A DNA stretch of 64,000 nucleotides from Ardenticatenaceae bacterium (GCA_020634375.1 JACKBX010000003.1:558001-622000), one strand, 5' to 3'; numbered from the stretch's first letter, positions 36,633-46,663 are shown. Notes: generated by a model not told the origin, from the letters alone. A program made the numbers and translations.

Positions 36633-38072
36633 TTAGTTACCGGCCGTTGCGTTGTAGTCTTCACCAAACAGCGTGGTAGAACCACCATCCAAATCTACAC
36701 GGCGAGTCAGACGAACAACTGTAACCACAGGTTGGTCACAAGAGAGCTCTAAAGCGCCTCCAGTACCGGCAACAGAGGCCCCTGTGCCAAATTCACCATT
36801 AGTATCCAGTGCACCGGCAGAGCTGGCATTGGTGTTAACTTTGTTATATTGGGCAATATCGAGCAAGTCTTCAGAGCCAGCAATATTGCCAGTTGCGTCA
36901 TAATAAGTGGCGGTACAATCAGCAGCAGTTGCTGAAACATTCATGACAGCCACAAAAGCGCGGAATTCATTGTAATGATTGTCGGCCCAACGAATATAAG
37001 CTGAGGAGGAATCCATTGCGCCAGCACTTTCACCAACGAAAGAAGTAGCCAAACCATTGGGTGCTTTCACTTTACCAATGGCAATGATAGCATCACCAAC
37101 TTCGCCGCTAATGACAGCGGAGCCAGAAGTGCCAGCAGGAACGCCTTCGTTACAAGGATTGACGCTAATCTTACCACCAGCAGGAATGGTGGTAGCTGCT
37201 TTAGAGGCAATGGGGGTTGCATTTCCTGGTTCGTAGAAGTCAATGGTTACAGTAGCATCATCAACTAAGCTGGCGTTCTGTACGGCATAGAAGGAATTCT
37301 GACCACCAAACGCGTCGCAAAGCATAGAAGCCATGTATACAGTTTCGGAACCTTGAGCAACACCTTCAAAGGCATAGGCACCACGTCCACTATCATCGGT
37401 TTCCTGCACGGAAGCTACCACACGACCAGCAACACCACCGGATTGGGGTTCAATTGTTGCGGAGCCATTAAAGTTTGCGGGCAATCCCAACTCGGCAGCA
37501 GACACAACCCATGAGGATTGAGCTTTAATGTTTTGATCCACTGTTGCAGTGGGAGTTGTTTCACCAGCAGCATAGAGCTTCATGGTAACATCAATATCAA
37601 AGGACTCCACATTTTGGACACCAATCATGGATGTGCTGCCAAAACGCTGGTAAAGCACTGTGGGGATGAAGAAGGTCTCGGCTGCTTGATCAATGGAGAA
37701 ACCGCTGTAGAGGAGACGTCCATATTGCCCACTTAGACCACTGCTAGCAAACTGCACATTCACAGCCACAACCGGCACGTCAGAGGAAATAACAGCTGCG
37801 CCTTCAAATCCGGCGGGTACATCTGTATTACCGATGAACAGGGAACCTGCTTGCTTGGCACTCAAATCAATTGTTTGAGCATCTACAGCAGTAGCACTTC
37901 CTTCTGCATAATAGGAAACCACCATCTGCCCACCTGTTGTGCTAGGGGTGTAATAAGTGATAGATGATGTCCAAGGGGCATCATTGGTTGCAGATTGGGC
38001 AGACACACTGGCTCCCATAGCCAAAACCAATACTAAACTCAACAAGCTAACAATCAAAAGTCTTCTTTTCAT
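36633..38072 (-). CDS. Secreted beta-rich protein of unknown function
   Basis: 479 residues, with GGAGG before the ATG. The signal peptide MKRRLLIVSLLSLVLVLAMG ends near VSAQ with an Ala-x-Ala-type cleavage site and no lipobox, so it is released or wall-bound. The mature protein is rich in Ala, Gly, Thr, Ser and Val and repeats a module of about 130 residues: pattern AVISSDVPVVAVNVQF, ATIEPQSGGVAGRVVASVQE, AVISGEVGDAIIAIGKVKAP and ALELSCDQPVVTVVRLTR recur at similar spacing. Such repeats suggest three to four Ig-like domains of a surface-layer or adhesive protein. I do not recognise the family. The whole gene lacks ACGGCCGT. Confidence 0.7.
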   Translation of the reverse strand: MKRRLLIVSLLSLVLVLAMGASVSAQSATNDAPWTSSITYYTPSTTGGQMVVSYYAEGSATAVDAQTIDLSAKQAGSLFIGNTDVPAGFEGAAVISSDVPVVAVNVQFASSGLSGQYGRLLYSGFSIDQAAETFFIPTVLYQRFGSTSMIGVQNVESFDIDVTMKLYAAGETTPTATVDQNIKAQSSWVVSAAELGLPANFNGSATIEPQSGGVAGRVVASVQETDDSGRGAYAFEGVAQGSETVYMASMLCDAFGGQNSFYAVQNASLVDDATVTIDFYEPGNATPIASKAATTIPAGGKISVNPCNEGVPAGTSGSAVISGEVGDAIIAIGKVKAPNGLATSFVGESAGAMDSSSAYIRWADNHYNEFRAFVAVMNVSATAADCTATYYDATGNIAGSEDLLDIAQYNKVNTNASSAGALDTNGEFGTGASVAGTGGALELSCDQPVVTVVRLTRRVDLDGGSTTLFGEDYNATAGN

Positions 38073-38101
38073 TACATTTACCTCCGAAAAATATTAGATT
38101 T

Positions 38102-38130
38102 TATTTACCTGATTGCAACTATAGGTGCAA
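38102..38130 (-). promoter_or_regulatory. Candidate promoter of the secreted protein gene
   Basis: On the minus strand TTGCAC (38130-38125) and TAAATA (38107-38102) are 17 bases apart, about 30 bases before the ATG at 38072. An overlapping alternative, TTGCAA-N16-TAATAT, also fits. Confidence 0.45.
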
Positions 38131-38159
38131 CAATCTTGTTTCTCAATACTCCATATGGG

Positions 38160-39344
38160 TTAATCCACTGGGTTATCTGGGTGAAACAACGAATAAATCT
38201 GCTCATGTTGTCGGGCAACGGCTTGAATAGAGAAGTTTTGCTGAACAAAATGGCGGGCGTTCGTTGTGATGGTATGTTTCACGGCCGTTTCCATTCCATC
38301 AAATTTCACAATCGCCGCAGCAAGCGCTTCGGGGCTATGCGCGGGAACCAGGTAGCCCGTTTTCTGATGTTGAATGAGTTCTTGCGTGCCGGACACGGCC
38401 GTTGCCACCACAGGCACCCCCGCAGCCATACTCTCCATAATCACAGTCGGCAGCCCCTCCCATAAGGACGGCGCAACAAACAGATCAAAGGTTTGAATAA
38501 GCGCTTCCACATCCCGGCGCGGGCCAGTGAAATGAACATGATCATTCACTTGCAATGCCTGGGCTTGCGCTTGTAATGCTTCCCGCTGCTCGCCATCCCC
38601 CACAATGACAACATGGGTTTGGGGCAATTGCGCCAGAATGGCGGGAACGGCCGTTAGCAAAATCCGATACCCCTTTTGTTCAACCAAACGGCCGATACTA
38701 CCCACCACAAACGCATCAACCGGAAGCCCTAGTTCGGCACGCAGTGCAGCGCGGTCTACCTGGACATCGGCAAACCGCTGCACATCCAGCGCATTGTAGG
38801 CGCGAACAGCTTGCCGGTGCAGAAGTCGGGCAATGGGGCGGCGATTCAAGTTGTCTACAACCGTTTGCGCTACGCCCAGTTCTTGGGCAAAGAGCAGCGG
38901 ATAGAGGCCATTGGTCAGCAAGTATCGGCGCAACGGCCGTTTCCCCCATTCGCGCTCATTATGGACAGTACGTAAGAGGGAGGTGGCCCGGAACGGCCGT
39001 TTCAGCCACAATGCCGCCACATCGCCAAACTGACAATGGCTGTGAATCACATCCACCGGCTTATGCACATAAGCCCGCATCCCCTTAATCGCCTGTACAA
39101 AACTGCCATACGGGTCTTCCTCCGACCAATCAGCGGCGATAAAAGCGTCAATCCCCTGCGCCCGCAAATGCTCCACCCAGCCTCGCTCATAGGGCGTATC
39201 ATATGCCCACAAACCGCAAACAACCGGCTCTACTAAGCTGCGATCAAGCGCCTGCGCCAAAGCCATGCCAAAGCGTTCAATGCCCCCCAAAGGCCCCTCA
39301 ATGGCAAAACCAGAGATGATTTCCAAAACGCGAATCGGTTTCAT
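38160..39344 (-). CDS. Glycosyltransferase, family 4 (GT-B fold)
   Basis: 394 residues from the ATG at 39344, which overlaps the stop of the upstream gene (GCATGA). The N-terminal glycine-rich acceptor loop is in LEIISGFAIEGPLGGIERFG; the C-terminal GT4 donor-binding region has VGSIGRLVEQKGYRILLTAV, VVIVGDGEQREALQAQA, LFVAPSLWEGLPTVIMESMA (the EX7E-type motif) and VVATAVSGTQELI. It transfers a nucleotide-activated sugar to a growing glycan on the cytoplasmic side. It is the last gene of the glycan cluster. Confidence 0.92.
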   Translation of the reverse strand: MKPIRVLEIISGFAIEGPLGGIERFGMALAQALDRSLVEPVVCGLWAYDTPYERGWVEHLRAQGIDAFIAADWSEEDPYGSFVQAIKGMRAYVHKPVDVIHSHCQFGDVAALWLKRPFRATSLLRTVHNEREWGKRPLRRYLLTNGLYPLLFAQELGVAQTVVDNLNRRPIARLLHRQAVRAYNALDVQRFADVQVDRAALRAELGLPVDAFVVGSIGRLVEQKGYRILLTAVPAILAQLPQTHVVIVGDGEQREALQAQAQALQVNDHVHFTGPRRDVEALIQTFDLFVAPSLWEGLPTVIMESMAAGVPVVATAVSGTQELIQHQKTGYLVPAHSPEALAAAIVKFDGMETAVKHTITTNARHFVQQNFSIQAVARQHEQIYSLFHPDNPVD

Positions 39345-40603
39345 GCGTAAAAATCCTGCGCGATACGTGCCGCCACCCGCCCGGCCTCTTCCGTAATGGC
39401 AGGCAGCGTTTGTTGAATATGCTGCTTCATCTCTGCTCGCGCCAACCACGCCCGTTGCAGCAATTGCGAAAGGTTCTGCGGCATCACTGATTCAATATTA
39501 ATCACCCACTGCTCCATGCCCAACAAGCGCATAATGCCGCGTGTTTTGTATTGATACTGAATGGCAACAACCGGAACGCCTTCGCTAAGAGAAAAAATAT
39601 TGGCGTGCAGCCGTGTGCCCAAAAAGAAGTCCATAAATCCATAGGCGGCCTTCAATTCCACCGGGCTGACTTCTTGGGTGATATAGGTGATTTGGCTGTG
39701 CAAGTCGAAAAGCTGTTGGTAAATGCGTCCGGCGGGGATACGGTCATCATCAGCCGGGGTAGGGCCTTGCACCTGGGCAAACAGCACGGCGTGACCACCA
39801 TTAGTTTGCAGAAAATGGCGAATGGCGGCGGCAACGGCCGTTTCATACCCCCCCTGCCCGCCAAATGTTCCCGTCTGCGCTCCCCAATCAATCACCGTCA
39901 CGCCAAGTAGGGGGCGGGGCAAGTTAGCGGGATCAAGACCATTCTGTTGCAGCAAAGCTGCGCCTGCTGCGGGAGTTCCTTTAGGGAACGCAAAAGCCAC
40001 ATCGGGAACCTGGTAGCAGCGGGTATTTTGCAACGACAACCGTTGCAGCGCTTGCCAGGAAACGGCATCGCGCACAAAAACCATGCGCATTTTACGCAGC
40101 GCCCAGCCCACCACGCGCCGCTCCCAGCCGCGCCGCAATGGGCCGATGGTTTGCGGCATCATGTACAAGGGCTTGCCCATAAGCCAGGCATAGGCAATGG
40201 TATACACGGCAATCAGCAGTGGGAGGCCAACTTTACCGCTGCTGTACAAAAAGTTCCCGGCACAACTGACAACTAAATCGGCCTGTGCGTAGGCTTGCAG
40301 CAGTGGGAACCAGGGGGCGCGGCGAAAGGGTAAGGATTGACGGCGGCGCTGGGCAACGGCCGTTACCAAACTAGCCGCCAGCAACTTCAGCCCTTGCCCC
40401 CAACGCCACCGCGTCCCCTCCTTCATCCAGTAAACAAACGACCCCACCGCCGGCCAGGGATCACGGTGGCTGTCCGGGTCATTCATGGCAAAGGTGATGG
40501 TGGCCTGCGGAAAACTGGCTTGCAGTTGCGCCACCGTCACCTGATTCAGCACAGCATCGCCCGCATTGGCTGCCGAATGGACATTGATCACCAAAATGTG
40601 CAT
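39341..40603 (-). CDS. Polysaccharide pyruvyl transferase family protein
   Basis: 420 residues from the ATG at 40603. It begins MHILVINVHSAANAGDAVLN, the N-terminus typical of the PF04230 family, and later has FFLGTRLHANIFSLSEGVPV and VAIQYQYKTRGIMRLLG, which close the active site. Family members add ketal pyruvate to sugars of exopolysaccharides or cell-wall glycans, giving them negative charge. A longer reading frame upstream overlaps the flippase gene and is not used. It overlaps the following GT4 gene by four bases. Confidence 0.88.
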   Translation of the reverse strand: MHILVINVHSAANAGDAVLNQVTVAQLQASFPQATITFAMNDPDSHRDPWPAVGSFVYWMKEGTRWRWGQGLKLLAASLVTAVAQRRRQSLPFRRAPWFPLLQAYAQADLVVSCAGNFLYSSGKVGLPLLIAVYTIAYAWLMGKPLYMMPQTIGPLRRGWERRVVGWALRKMRMVFVRDAVSWQALQRLSLQNTRCYQVPDVAFAFPKGTPAAGAALLQQNGLDPANLPRPLLGVTVIDWGAQTGTFGGQGGYETAVAAAIRHFLQTNGGHAVLFAQVQGPTPADDDRIPAGRIYQQLFDLHSQITYITQEVSPVELKAAYGFMDFFLGTRLHANIFSLSEGVPVVAIQYQYKTRGIMRLLGMEQWVINIESVMPQNLSQLLQRAWLARAEMKQHIQQTLPAITEEAGRVAARIAQDFYA

Positions 40604-40614
40604 AGCAGCCCCCT

Positions 40615-41874
40615 TCACGGCACAGGCGCAGACAAGGTTTGTGTCTGCTGCCAACGACGCACCCAAAACAGATAGCCAACCATCAAAAAGAGTTCTGTGA
40701 ACACGTAGACCCAGGCAACGGCCGTCAAACCCCCACGCTGTACCACGGCAATATTCAGCCCAATATTCAAAATGACGGCAATCGCCTGCACCCAAACTCG
40801 TTTCGCTTGCCAACGCACCGCCGCCAAAATCGCCGCCACGCCAAAACTGACAAAACGAAACACCAAAATCAGCCCCAAAATCTGGAGGATTTCACCCGAA
40901 ACCACGTAATCCGCCCCATACAACAGAGCAACAAGGGGCTTGGCGGCAAACCACATGATCAGGCTCGATACCCCACCTAACATCAGCGTACCGCGCAACA
41001 ACCACCGGGAAACTTGCCGCACGGTCTCCACATTTTTCTCGTAGGCTTGTCCTAAAATGGGCAGCATCACCCCGTACAAAGCCGATGGTACGAGAAAAAG
41101 AGTGCTGGTCAGGGTGATGGCAGGTGCATACAAGCCTGCCGCCGTCTTGCCCAGCCAGGTAGCGACAATGGTCACATCGGCCTGGCGTGACAGATTGCCC
41201 AAAGCGACCGATGCGCCAAACGAACGGGTTTCGCGCAAAGCGCGTTTGATTTCTGATAATTGCAACCGGTAGCCCACGAGAAAATGCAGGATAACGAAAC
41301 CAACGAGGGCGCTAACGGCCGTTGCCCCCACCCTGCCCCACAAGAATAGGACGGCCGTCTCGCCCCCACGCCAAATAATCAGCAGCGTCACCGCCAACAG
41401 CAACGCCTGAGACCCGGCCAGCACCAACAGCGTCACGCCATTTTTCAACGCCGCCTTAAACGCGCTGGCGACCGAATTGACCAGTTCCTCAAACAACACA
41501 GACGCCGCACACAACACCACAATCTGCGTCGGAAAAGAATCATGATTAAACCAGGGAACGACAGCGGCAACCCCCAACAACCAAAAAACACCCACGACCA
41601 CTTCGATGATTAAAGCGGCCGTTACCCGGCTTTGTAGACGTGCCTTATCCAGCCCCCCGCTGCGCAAAAGCCAGGTATCCAACCCCAAAGCAAAAATCAC
41701 CGCCGCAATCCGCGTGACAGACAAGCTGGCCGCATACGGACCAAACAACTCTGGGCCAAGTTTACGCGCCGTTAAAATGAGGGTAACGGCCGACAACCCT
41801 CGCGCCACCACACTGGCAGACAGCAATGCGCCAATATTCCCTGCAACCCGCCGTGCTGAAAATTCTGCAATCAT
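40615..41874 (-). CDS. Polysaccharide (Wzx-type) flippase
   Basis: 419 residues with about twelve hydrophobic segments spread over the length, the layout of MOP-superfamily polysaccharide exporters. The start MIAEFSARRVAGNIGALLSA is typical, with a later conserved ALGNLSRQADVTIVATWLG. It would flip lipid-linked glycan units across the membrane. The start overlaps the sulfatase-like stop (ATGA) and the gene leads into the pyruvyl transferase by 11 bases, so the cluster is one operon. Confidence 0.88.
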   Translation of the reverse strand: MIAEFSARRVAGNIGALLSASVVARGLSAVTLILTARKLGPELFGPYAASLSVTRIAAVIFALGLDTWLLRSGGLDKARLQSRVTAALIIEVVVGVFWLLGVAAVVPWFNHDSFPTQIVVLCAASVLFEELVNSVASAFKAALKNGVTLLVLAGSQALLLAVTLLIIWRGGETAVLFLWGRVGATAVSALVGFVILHFLVGYRLQLSEIKRALRETRSFGASVALGNLSRQADVTIVATWLGKTAAGLYAPAITLTSTLFLVPSALYGVMLPILGQAYEKNVETVRQVSRWLLRGTLMLGGVSSLIMWFAAKPLVALLYGADYVVSGEILQILGLILVFRFVSFGVAAILAAVRWQAKRVWVQAIAVILNIGLNIAVVQRGGLTAVAWVYVFTELFLMVGYLFWVRRWQQTQTLSAPVP

Positions 41875-43346
41875 TCCAGGTAGCCGAGATCGTGCAGCCG
41901 TTTTTCCAGTTCCGGGTCAACGGGCGCGTACTTGGTGGGCAATCCAATCAGGCCGCGAATGCCATGCCGCTGCCAAATGTCACGCAGCGCCTGGCGATAT
42001 GCCGCCATTAATTCGGGCTGCGCCGAAGCAATATCGTGCAACTCTTGGGGGTCAGCTTGCAAATCGAACAACCGCTCCGCCCCATTGGTATCCAACACCA
42101 ACTTATGTGTCGTGGAACGCAGCGCCGTCATCCCTTTTTGGCGATATGCCAAATCTTCTGGCTTTAGCCCAAAGCGGGCCATTGCCGCTGCATGGGGCGG
42201 AATGGGCATCCCATATTCCGACAAGGCAAACTGGCGGTCATAACTTTCGGCAAGCAAACTCTGGCTTACTACATGCGGCGGAATGGGCAACCCAGCCATG
42301 TCCAGCATCGTGGCGAACAGGTCTATGGTTTGCACCTGCTGCGCGACACGCTGTCCACCCCCCTGCCCTCCAGGGTGGCGAATGACCAAAGGGACATGCG
42401 CCAGGGGATCGTGCAGGCTGTAGGAGTGATTGAGCAGGCCATGTTCACCCAGGTTTTCGCCATGATCGGCGGTAATGATGACGGCCGTATTCTCCCACTG
42501 CCCCGTCTTTTTCAGCCACGTAATCACCTGGCCGGTGTGGTAATCGGTATAAGCCACTTCTGCCAGATACAAATCCCGCCACGCCTGCAAATCCTCCTCC
42601 GATAGCAAATCTATCCCCGCATTGTGCCGCCAACACAAACGCCATTGATCCGACTTCAGCAAACGCTGACAACGCGGCAAATCATGGGCAAACTGCTTCA
42701 CAAACTCAAGCGGCGGCCGATATTGCAAATGCGGGTCCAGATAATGCACGAAGGCAAACCAGGGTTTTTGCTGGCGAGCAATCCATTGCGTCAATGGCTT
42801 TGCCGTGCGAGAAGCGCCGTGATCCTTAAAATTACGGAATGTTTTATAGTAAACGGCATTCGCCGCATTTTGCAAAAATTTGCCCCGTAATGCTTTACGC
42901 AAAGCATTATTGGCAATGCGGCTGTCCGAACGGTCAGGTTCCACAACACTCAGATTGGTGATGTCATTTTGCGTTTGGAAAAGCTGCCACAGCTTGTGCA
43001 TATAGTCAAAACCACGCTGCAAGCCAAAATCAGCGCTAAACCAATCATTGTTGCTAATGCCAAAGGTGGCATACCCGCCTTGCTGGAATAACTCGGCCAA
43101 TGTCTGGTAATCATCGGTCAATTTGCGCCGCAGATAAATATCTGTTTGCGACGGGTACAGGCCGGTAAAGATGGAGGTCATGGCGGGCAGCGTCCAGGGG
43201 GCGGCTGTGATCGCCTGTTCATAAAGAGTGCCGTCTTCAGCCAGTTGGTCTAAATGTGGCGTTGTCTTTTGTGGGTATCCATAACAAGAACAGATGTCGT
43301 GGCGTGTTGCATCCCACACAATAAAAAGGATGTTTGGCTTGTCCAT
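41871..43346 (-). CDS. Sulfatase-fold enzyme with Thr at the nucleophile position
   Basis: 491 residues. Alkaline-phosphatase-superfamily metal ligands are visible in FIVWDATRHD and VIITADHGENLGEHGL. In true arylsulfatases the nucleophile is a Cys or Ser converted to formylglycine in C/S-x-P-x-R; here the segment is APWTLPAMTSIFTG, with Thr52 and no arginine. It therefore probably uses threonine, as in phosphoglycerol or phosphoethanolamine transferases and phosphatases, and may modify or cleave a phosphodiester or sulfate on the cluster's glycan. Annotation as plain sulfatase would be misleading. No signal peptide is seen, which argues for a cytoplasmic site. Confidence 0.8.
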   Translation of the reverse strand: MDKPNILFIVWDATRHDICSCYGYPQKTTPHLDQLAEDGTLYEQAITAAPWTLPAMTSIFTGLYPSQTDIYLRRKLTDDYQTLAELFQQGGYATFGISNNDWFSADFGLQRGFDYMHKLWQLFQTQNDITNLSVVEPDRSDSRIANNALRKALRGKFLQNAANAVYYKTFRNFKDHGASRTAKPLTQWIARQQKPWFAFVHYLDPHLQYRPPLEFVKQFAHDLPRCQRLLKSDQWRLCWRHNAGIDLLSEEDLQAWRDLYLAEVAYTDYHTGQVITWLKKTGQWENTAVIITADHGENLGEHGLLNHSYSLHDPLAHVPLVIRHPGGQGGGQRVAQQVQTIDLFATMLDMAGLPIPPHVVSQSLLAESYDRQFALSEYGMPIPPHAAAMARFGLKPEDLAYRQKGMTALRSTTHKLVLDTNGAERLFDLQADPQELHDIASAQPELMAAYRQALRDIWQRHGIRGLIGLPTKYAPVDPELEKRLHDLGYLE

Positions 43347-43366
43347 TTTGCTTCCTTACAAGTATC

Positions 43367-43488
43367 CGTTCAGATGGAACACAGAGTTACACAGAGAATA
43401 CACAGAGTTACCCAGAGAATTGGGGGTTTGTCTCTGTTTTCTCTGTGAATCTTTGTGATTCCTCTGTGAATCTTTGTGTAACTGAACG
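43367..43488. repeat. Foldback element C (between GT4 and sulfatase-fold genes)
   Basis: A left arm of ACACAGAGTTAC-type units and a right arm of CTCTGTGAATCTTTGTG-type complements, closed by outer arms CGTTCAG (43367-43373) and CTGAACG (43482-43488). It fills the 149-bp gap between two minus-strand genes. Confidence 0.8.
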
Positions 43489-43495
43489 CTTACCT

Positions 43496-44710
43496 TTACA
43501 AATCATAAACGGTGATAAAAGTTTGAATTCTATTATCCCAGAAAAGGGATGCCTGCATATTTTGTGCCGCATTTCGCGCTTGTTGGCGGCGCGTTTGGTC
43601 GCTTAAGAATGTCGTTATTGCCTGAGCCAGTGCGGGCGCGTTATCCGGGGGAACGATAGCCCCAGCTTCGCCCAACAGGGTGCAGCGGTCGCCAATATCG
43701 GTGGTGATGCAGGGTGTACCGGCAACGATGCTTTCGACCAGTTTGAGCGACAGGCTGGACTGGGCGGCAATAGAATCGCGGCGGGGGTCTACGGAAACCT
43801 GGCCTAGTTGGTAGTAGACGGCCGTCTCCTCAATCGCCACCTGTCCCACAAAGCTCACAGCATCCTGAACGCGCAGGTCAACGGCAAGTTGCTTCATATT
43901 ATCCAGGTCTTCCCCGCCCCCCACAATGAGCAGGTGTGCGGTGGGGATTTGTTGGTGAACGGCCGTAAACGCCTCCAACAACAAATCAATCGCATGGCTC
44001 ACCAAACTAACCGAACCAACATACACCACAACCTGATGCTCAGGGTTAATGTGCAATGCCGTTCGAATCTGCTGGCGTTTTTCCTGCATTAATGGCGTAT
44101 CCAAATTGGCAAAGTAGTCTCGATCCACGCCATTCGGAACCATCACAATCCGCTGCGGTGGGTAGCCCAACTGCCTGAAACGGTCGGCAATGAAGGTCGT
44201 GTTCACCGTCATCCCCTGGGCAAAAGATGGCATCCAATCCTCAAAGAAAGCCACGATGCGCTGCTGCATCGGGCTGGCAAAGCGGTTGTTGCCCGCTTCA
44301 TAATCATCGCTGTCGAGATACACCGGGATGCGTCGGATTTTATGGGCGAACCAGGCCGCCAGTCCATTCATCGGCTGGGTTTTGCATACATGAATGGCAT
44401 CGGCCGGCGTGGTGAGCGCCGCCAGGGTAAGTTTGAGGGTGGCAACGGCCGTTACCCACAACAACCTTAGCGGCCCATAATACATTTTACGGTTATCCGC
44501 CTTATGCACATGCATCTGAGCCACATACTTCACCTGCACGCCATCACGCACAAACGCCCTATCCCCTTTCGCCAACCGCGCAAAATCATGGTGCAGCGCC
44601 ACCATCATCACCTGATGCTCAAGCCGCACCAGTTCCTTCGCCAATGGGAAAAATCGGCCAGCCCCACCGGGACTCTCCAGGCTTTGTGTCAACAAAAAAA
44701 GAATTCTCAC
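43496..44710 (-). CDS. Glycosyltransferase, family 4
   Basis: 404 residues from the GTG at 44710, chosen for GAGG five bases upstream and because the product then starts VRILFLLTQSLESPGGAGRF with the glycine-rich acceptor loop. The C-terminal half has GSVSLVSHAIDLLLEAF, HLLIVGGGEDLDNMKQLA and AAQSSLSLKLVESIVAGTPC, a GT4-type donor site with its acidic motif somewhat changed. It is the first gene of the glycan cluster on this strand and is divergent from the sat-cysC gene. Confidence 0.9.
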   Translation of the reverse strand: MRILFLLTQSLESPGGAGRFFPLAKELVRLEHQVMMVALHHDFARLAKGDRAFVRDGVQVKYVAQMHVHKADNRKMYYGPLRLLWVTAVATLKLTLAALTTPADAIHVCKTQPMNGLAAWFAHKIRRIPVYLDSDDYEAGNNRFASPMQQRIVAFFEDWMPSFAQGMTVNTTFIADRFRQLGYPPQRIVMVPNGVDRDYFANLDTPLMQEKRQQIRTALHINPEHQVVVYVGSVSLVSHAIDLLLEAFTAVHQQIPTAHLLIVGGGEDLDNMKQLAVDLRVQDAVSFVGQVAIEETAVYYQLGQVSVDPRRDSIAAQSSLSLKLVESIVAGTPCITTDIGDRCTLLGEAGAIVPPDNAPALAQAITTFLSDQTRRQQARNAAQNMQASLFWDNRIQTFITVYDL

Positions 44711-44869
44711 AGCTTCCTCTTCATCAAAAACCCATCTATTCTGACAAAAACTATGCGGGACGCAAACCGACTTGCATCCCCCCATGTTTATGCTAGTCTA
44801 GCACCTGTTTGCATTCAGACACATGCAAACCCATTGAGAAGCAGCAAGATAGCCAAAAGGAGCAACCCT

Positions 44870-46609
44870 GTGACCCCAGGCCAACTGACCCAAACAAGCC
44901 TTATCTCCCCCTACGGCGGTCAGCTCGTCAACCTACTTGTATCTGACGATGCCCGCTCTGAGCTAACCCGCTATGCTAACACCTTGTCCTCCGTACGCCT
45001 GACGGACCGCGAAGTATGCGACCTGGAACTACTGGCAACTGGCGCGTTCTCCCCACTAGACCGTTTCATGAGCGAAGCCGACCATCAGTGCGTTTTAGAC
45101 GAAATGCGGCTAAACAACGGCTATATCTTCCCATTACCTATCGTCCTCACTGTTGAGGATGAAGATAATGTAGAAGTAGGTCAGGACATCGCTCTACGCG
45201 ATCCGCAAAATGAACTGCTTGCTATCATGAAAGTGGAGGAAAAGTACCTCTGGAATTTGGAGGAGGTCGCGCAAAAGGTCTTTGGCTCATTGGACTTGCG
45301 CCATCCACTGGTCGCCGAAATGTACCGGTGGGGCAAGTACAACATCTCCGGGCCACTGCAAGTGCTCAAACTACCTACTCATTTCGACTTCAAAGAACTG
45401 CGCCTGACCCCGGCGGAAACACGCGCTCGCCTGGAGCAGTTCGGGCATGAAAATGTGGTCGCCTTCCAAACGCGCAATCCACTGCATCGCGTACATGAAG
45501 AATTGACTAAACGAGCCACTCAAGAAAAGGATGGCGTTTTGCTACTACATCCGGTGGTTGGCATGACTAAACCAGGTGATGTCGATTATTTTACGCGAGT
45601 GCGCACTTATAAAGCACTGGCGCAGCGCTATTATGACCAGGATCGCATTCTGCTGTCTCTGCTGCCGTTGGCGATGCGTATGGCCGGGCCGCGTGAGGCG
45701 GTGTGGCACGCGCTAATTCGCCGCAATTATGGCGCGAATCATTTGATTGTGGGCCGCGATCATGCAGGGCCGGGCAAGGACTCACAGGGCAAACCGTTTT
45801 ATGGGCCGTATGATGCCCAAGACCTGGTGGAAAGTGTGAGCGAGGAGTTGGGCGTGCAAGTTGTGCCGTTCCGTATGCTGGTTTATTTGCCAGATGAGGA
45901 TCGCTATGAGGAAATCTCACGGGTGACGGAAGATATGCGCACGGCATCTATTTCGGGGACGCAGGTGCGGGAGGAGTATTTGCGCAACGGCCGTCAACTA
46001 CCCACCTGGTTCACCCGCCCCGAAGTCGCCGAAATCCTCGCCGAAACCTACCCGCCGCGTCACCGGCAGGGCGTGTGCGTCTGGTTGACCGGGCTGCACA
46101 ACGCGGGCAAGTCTACCACCGCCAATGTGTTGACCATGCTGTTGCAGGAGTACGGCCGTTCCGTCACACTCCTTGATGGCGACGTGGTACGCACCCACTT
46201 CTCCGAAGGGCTAGGCTTCAGCAAAGAAGACCGCGACGACCACGTACGGCGCATGGGCTACGTTGCTTCAGAGATCGTGCGACATGGCGGCGTGGTAGTC
46301 TGCGCCGCCGTCAGCCCCTACCGCGCCACCCGCAACGAAGTCCGCAACATGGTCGGCAAAGAACACTACGTCGAAATTTTCGTAGACACGCCGCTAGAAG
46401 TGTGCGAACAACGCGATACAAAAGGATTATATGCTCGCGCCCGGCGCGGCGAAGTCCACAGTTTTACAGGAATTGACGCTCCCTACGAAGCACCGCAGCA
46501 CCCCGAACTACATTTAGACACCTTAGCTCATTCTGCTGAAGAGAATGCCCGCAAAATCATCGGCTCACTTATTCAAGAAGGTTTTTTGAAGGCCGAGACG
46601 ATTCAGTAA
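44870..46609 (+). CDS. sat-cysC: Bifunctional sulfate adenylyltransferase / adenylylsulfate kinase
   Basis: 579 residues from the GTG at 44870, preceded by AAAAGGAG. The ATP sulfurylase part (1-390) has the nucleotide motif QTRNPLHRVHEEL and the GRDHAGPG loop. The APS kinase part (about 400-575) has a Walker A loop GLHNAGKSTTA, slightly altered from the usual GLSGAGKST, and SPYRATRNEVRN. Together they convert sulfate and ATP to APS and then PAPS. The domain order (Sat then CysC) is the one that feeds PAPS production, useful for sulfation. A second stand-alone CysC follows. Confidence 0.95.
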   Translation: MTPGQLTQTSLISPYGGQLVNLLVSDDARSELTRYANTLSSVRLTDREVCDLELLATGAFSPLDRFMSEADHQCVLDEMRLNNGYIFPLPIVLTVEDEDNVEVGQDIALRDPQNELLAIMKVEEKYLWNLEEVAQKVFGSLDLRHPLVAEMYRWGKYNISGPLQVLKLPTHFDFKELRLTPAETRARLEQFGHENVVAFQTRNPLHRVHEELTKRATQEKDGVLLLHPVVGMTKPGDVDYFTRVRTYKALAQRYYDQDRILLSLLPLAMRMAGPREAVWHALIRRNYGANHLIVGRDHAGPGKDSQGKPFYGPYDAQDLVESVSEELGVQVVPFRMLVYLPDEDRYEEISRVTEDMRTASISGTQVREEYLRNGRQLPTWFTRPEVAEILAETYPPRHRQGVCVWLTGLHNAGKSTTANVLTMLLQEYGRSVTLLDGDVVRTHFSEGLGFSKEDRDDHVRRMGYVASEIVRHGGVVVCAAVSPYRATRNEVRNMVGKEHYVEIFVDTPLEVCEQRDTKGLYARARRGEVHSFTGIDAPYEAPQHPELHLDTLAHSAEENARKIIGSLIQEGFLKAETIQ

Positions 46610-46614
46610 ACTAA

Positions 46615-46663
46615 GATAAGCAGTCAGCCGGTCAGCATTTCAGCTAGTCAGGCTAACCGCTTA
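46615..46663. repeat. Foldback element J (between sat-cysC and cysC)
   Basis: Imperfect arms of GTCAG/CTGAC-type units: left 46615-46636 and right 46640-46663, closing with TAAGC and GCTTA. It occupies most of the 77-bp gap. Confidence 0.55.
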
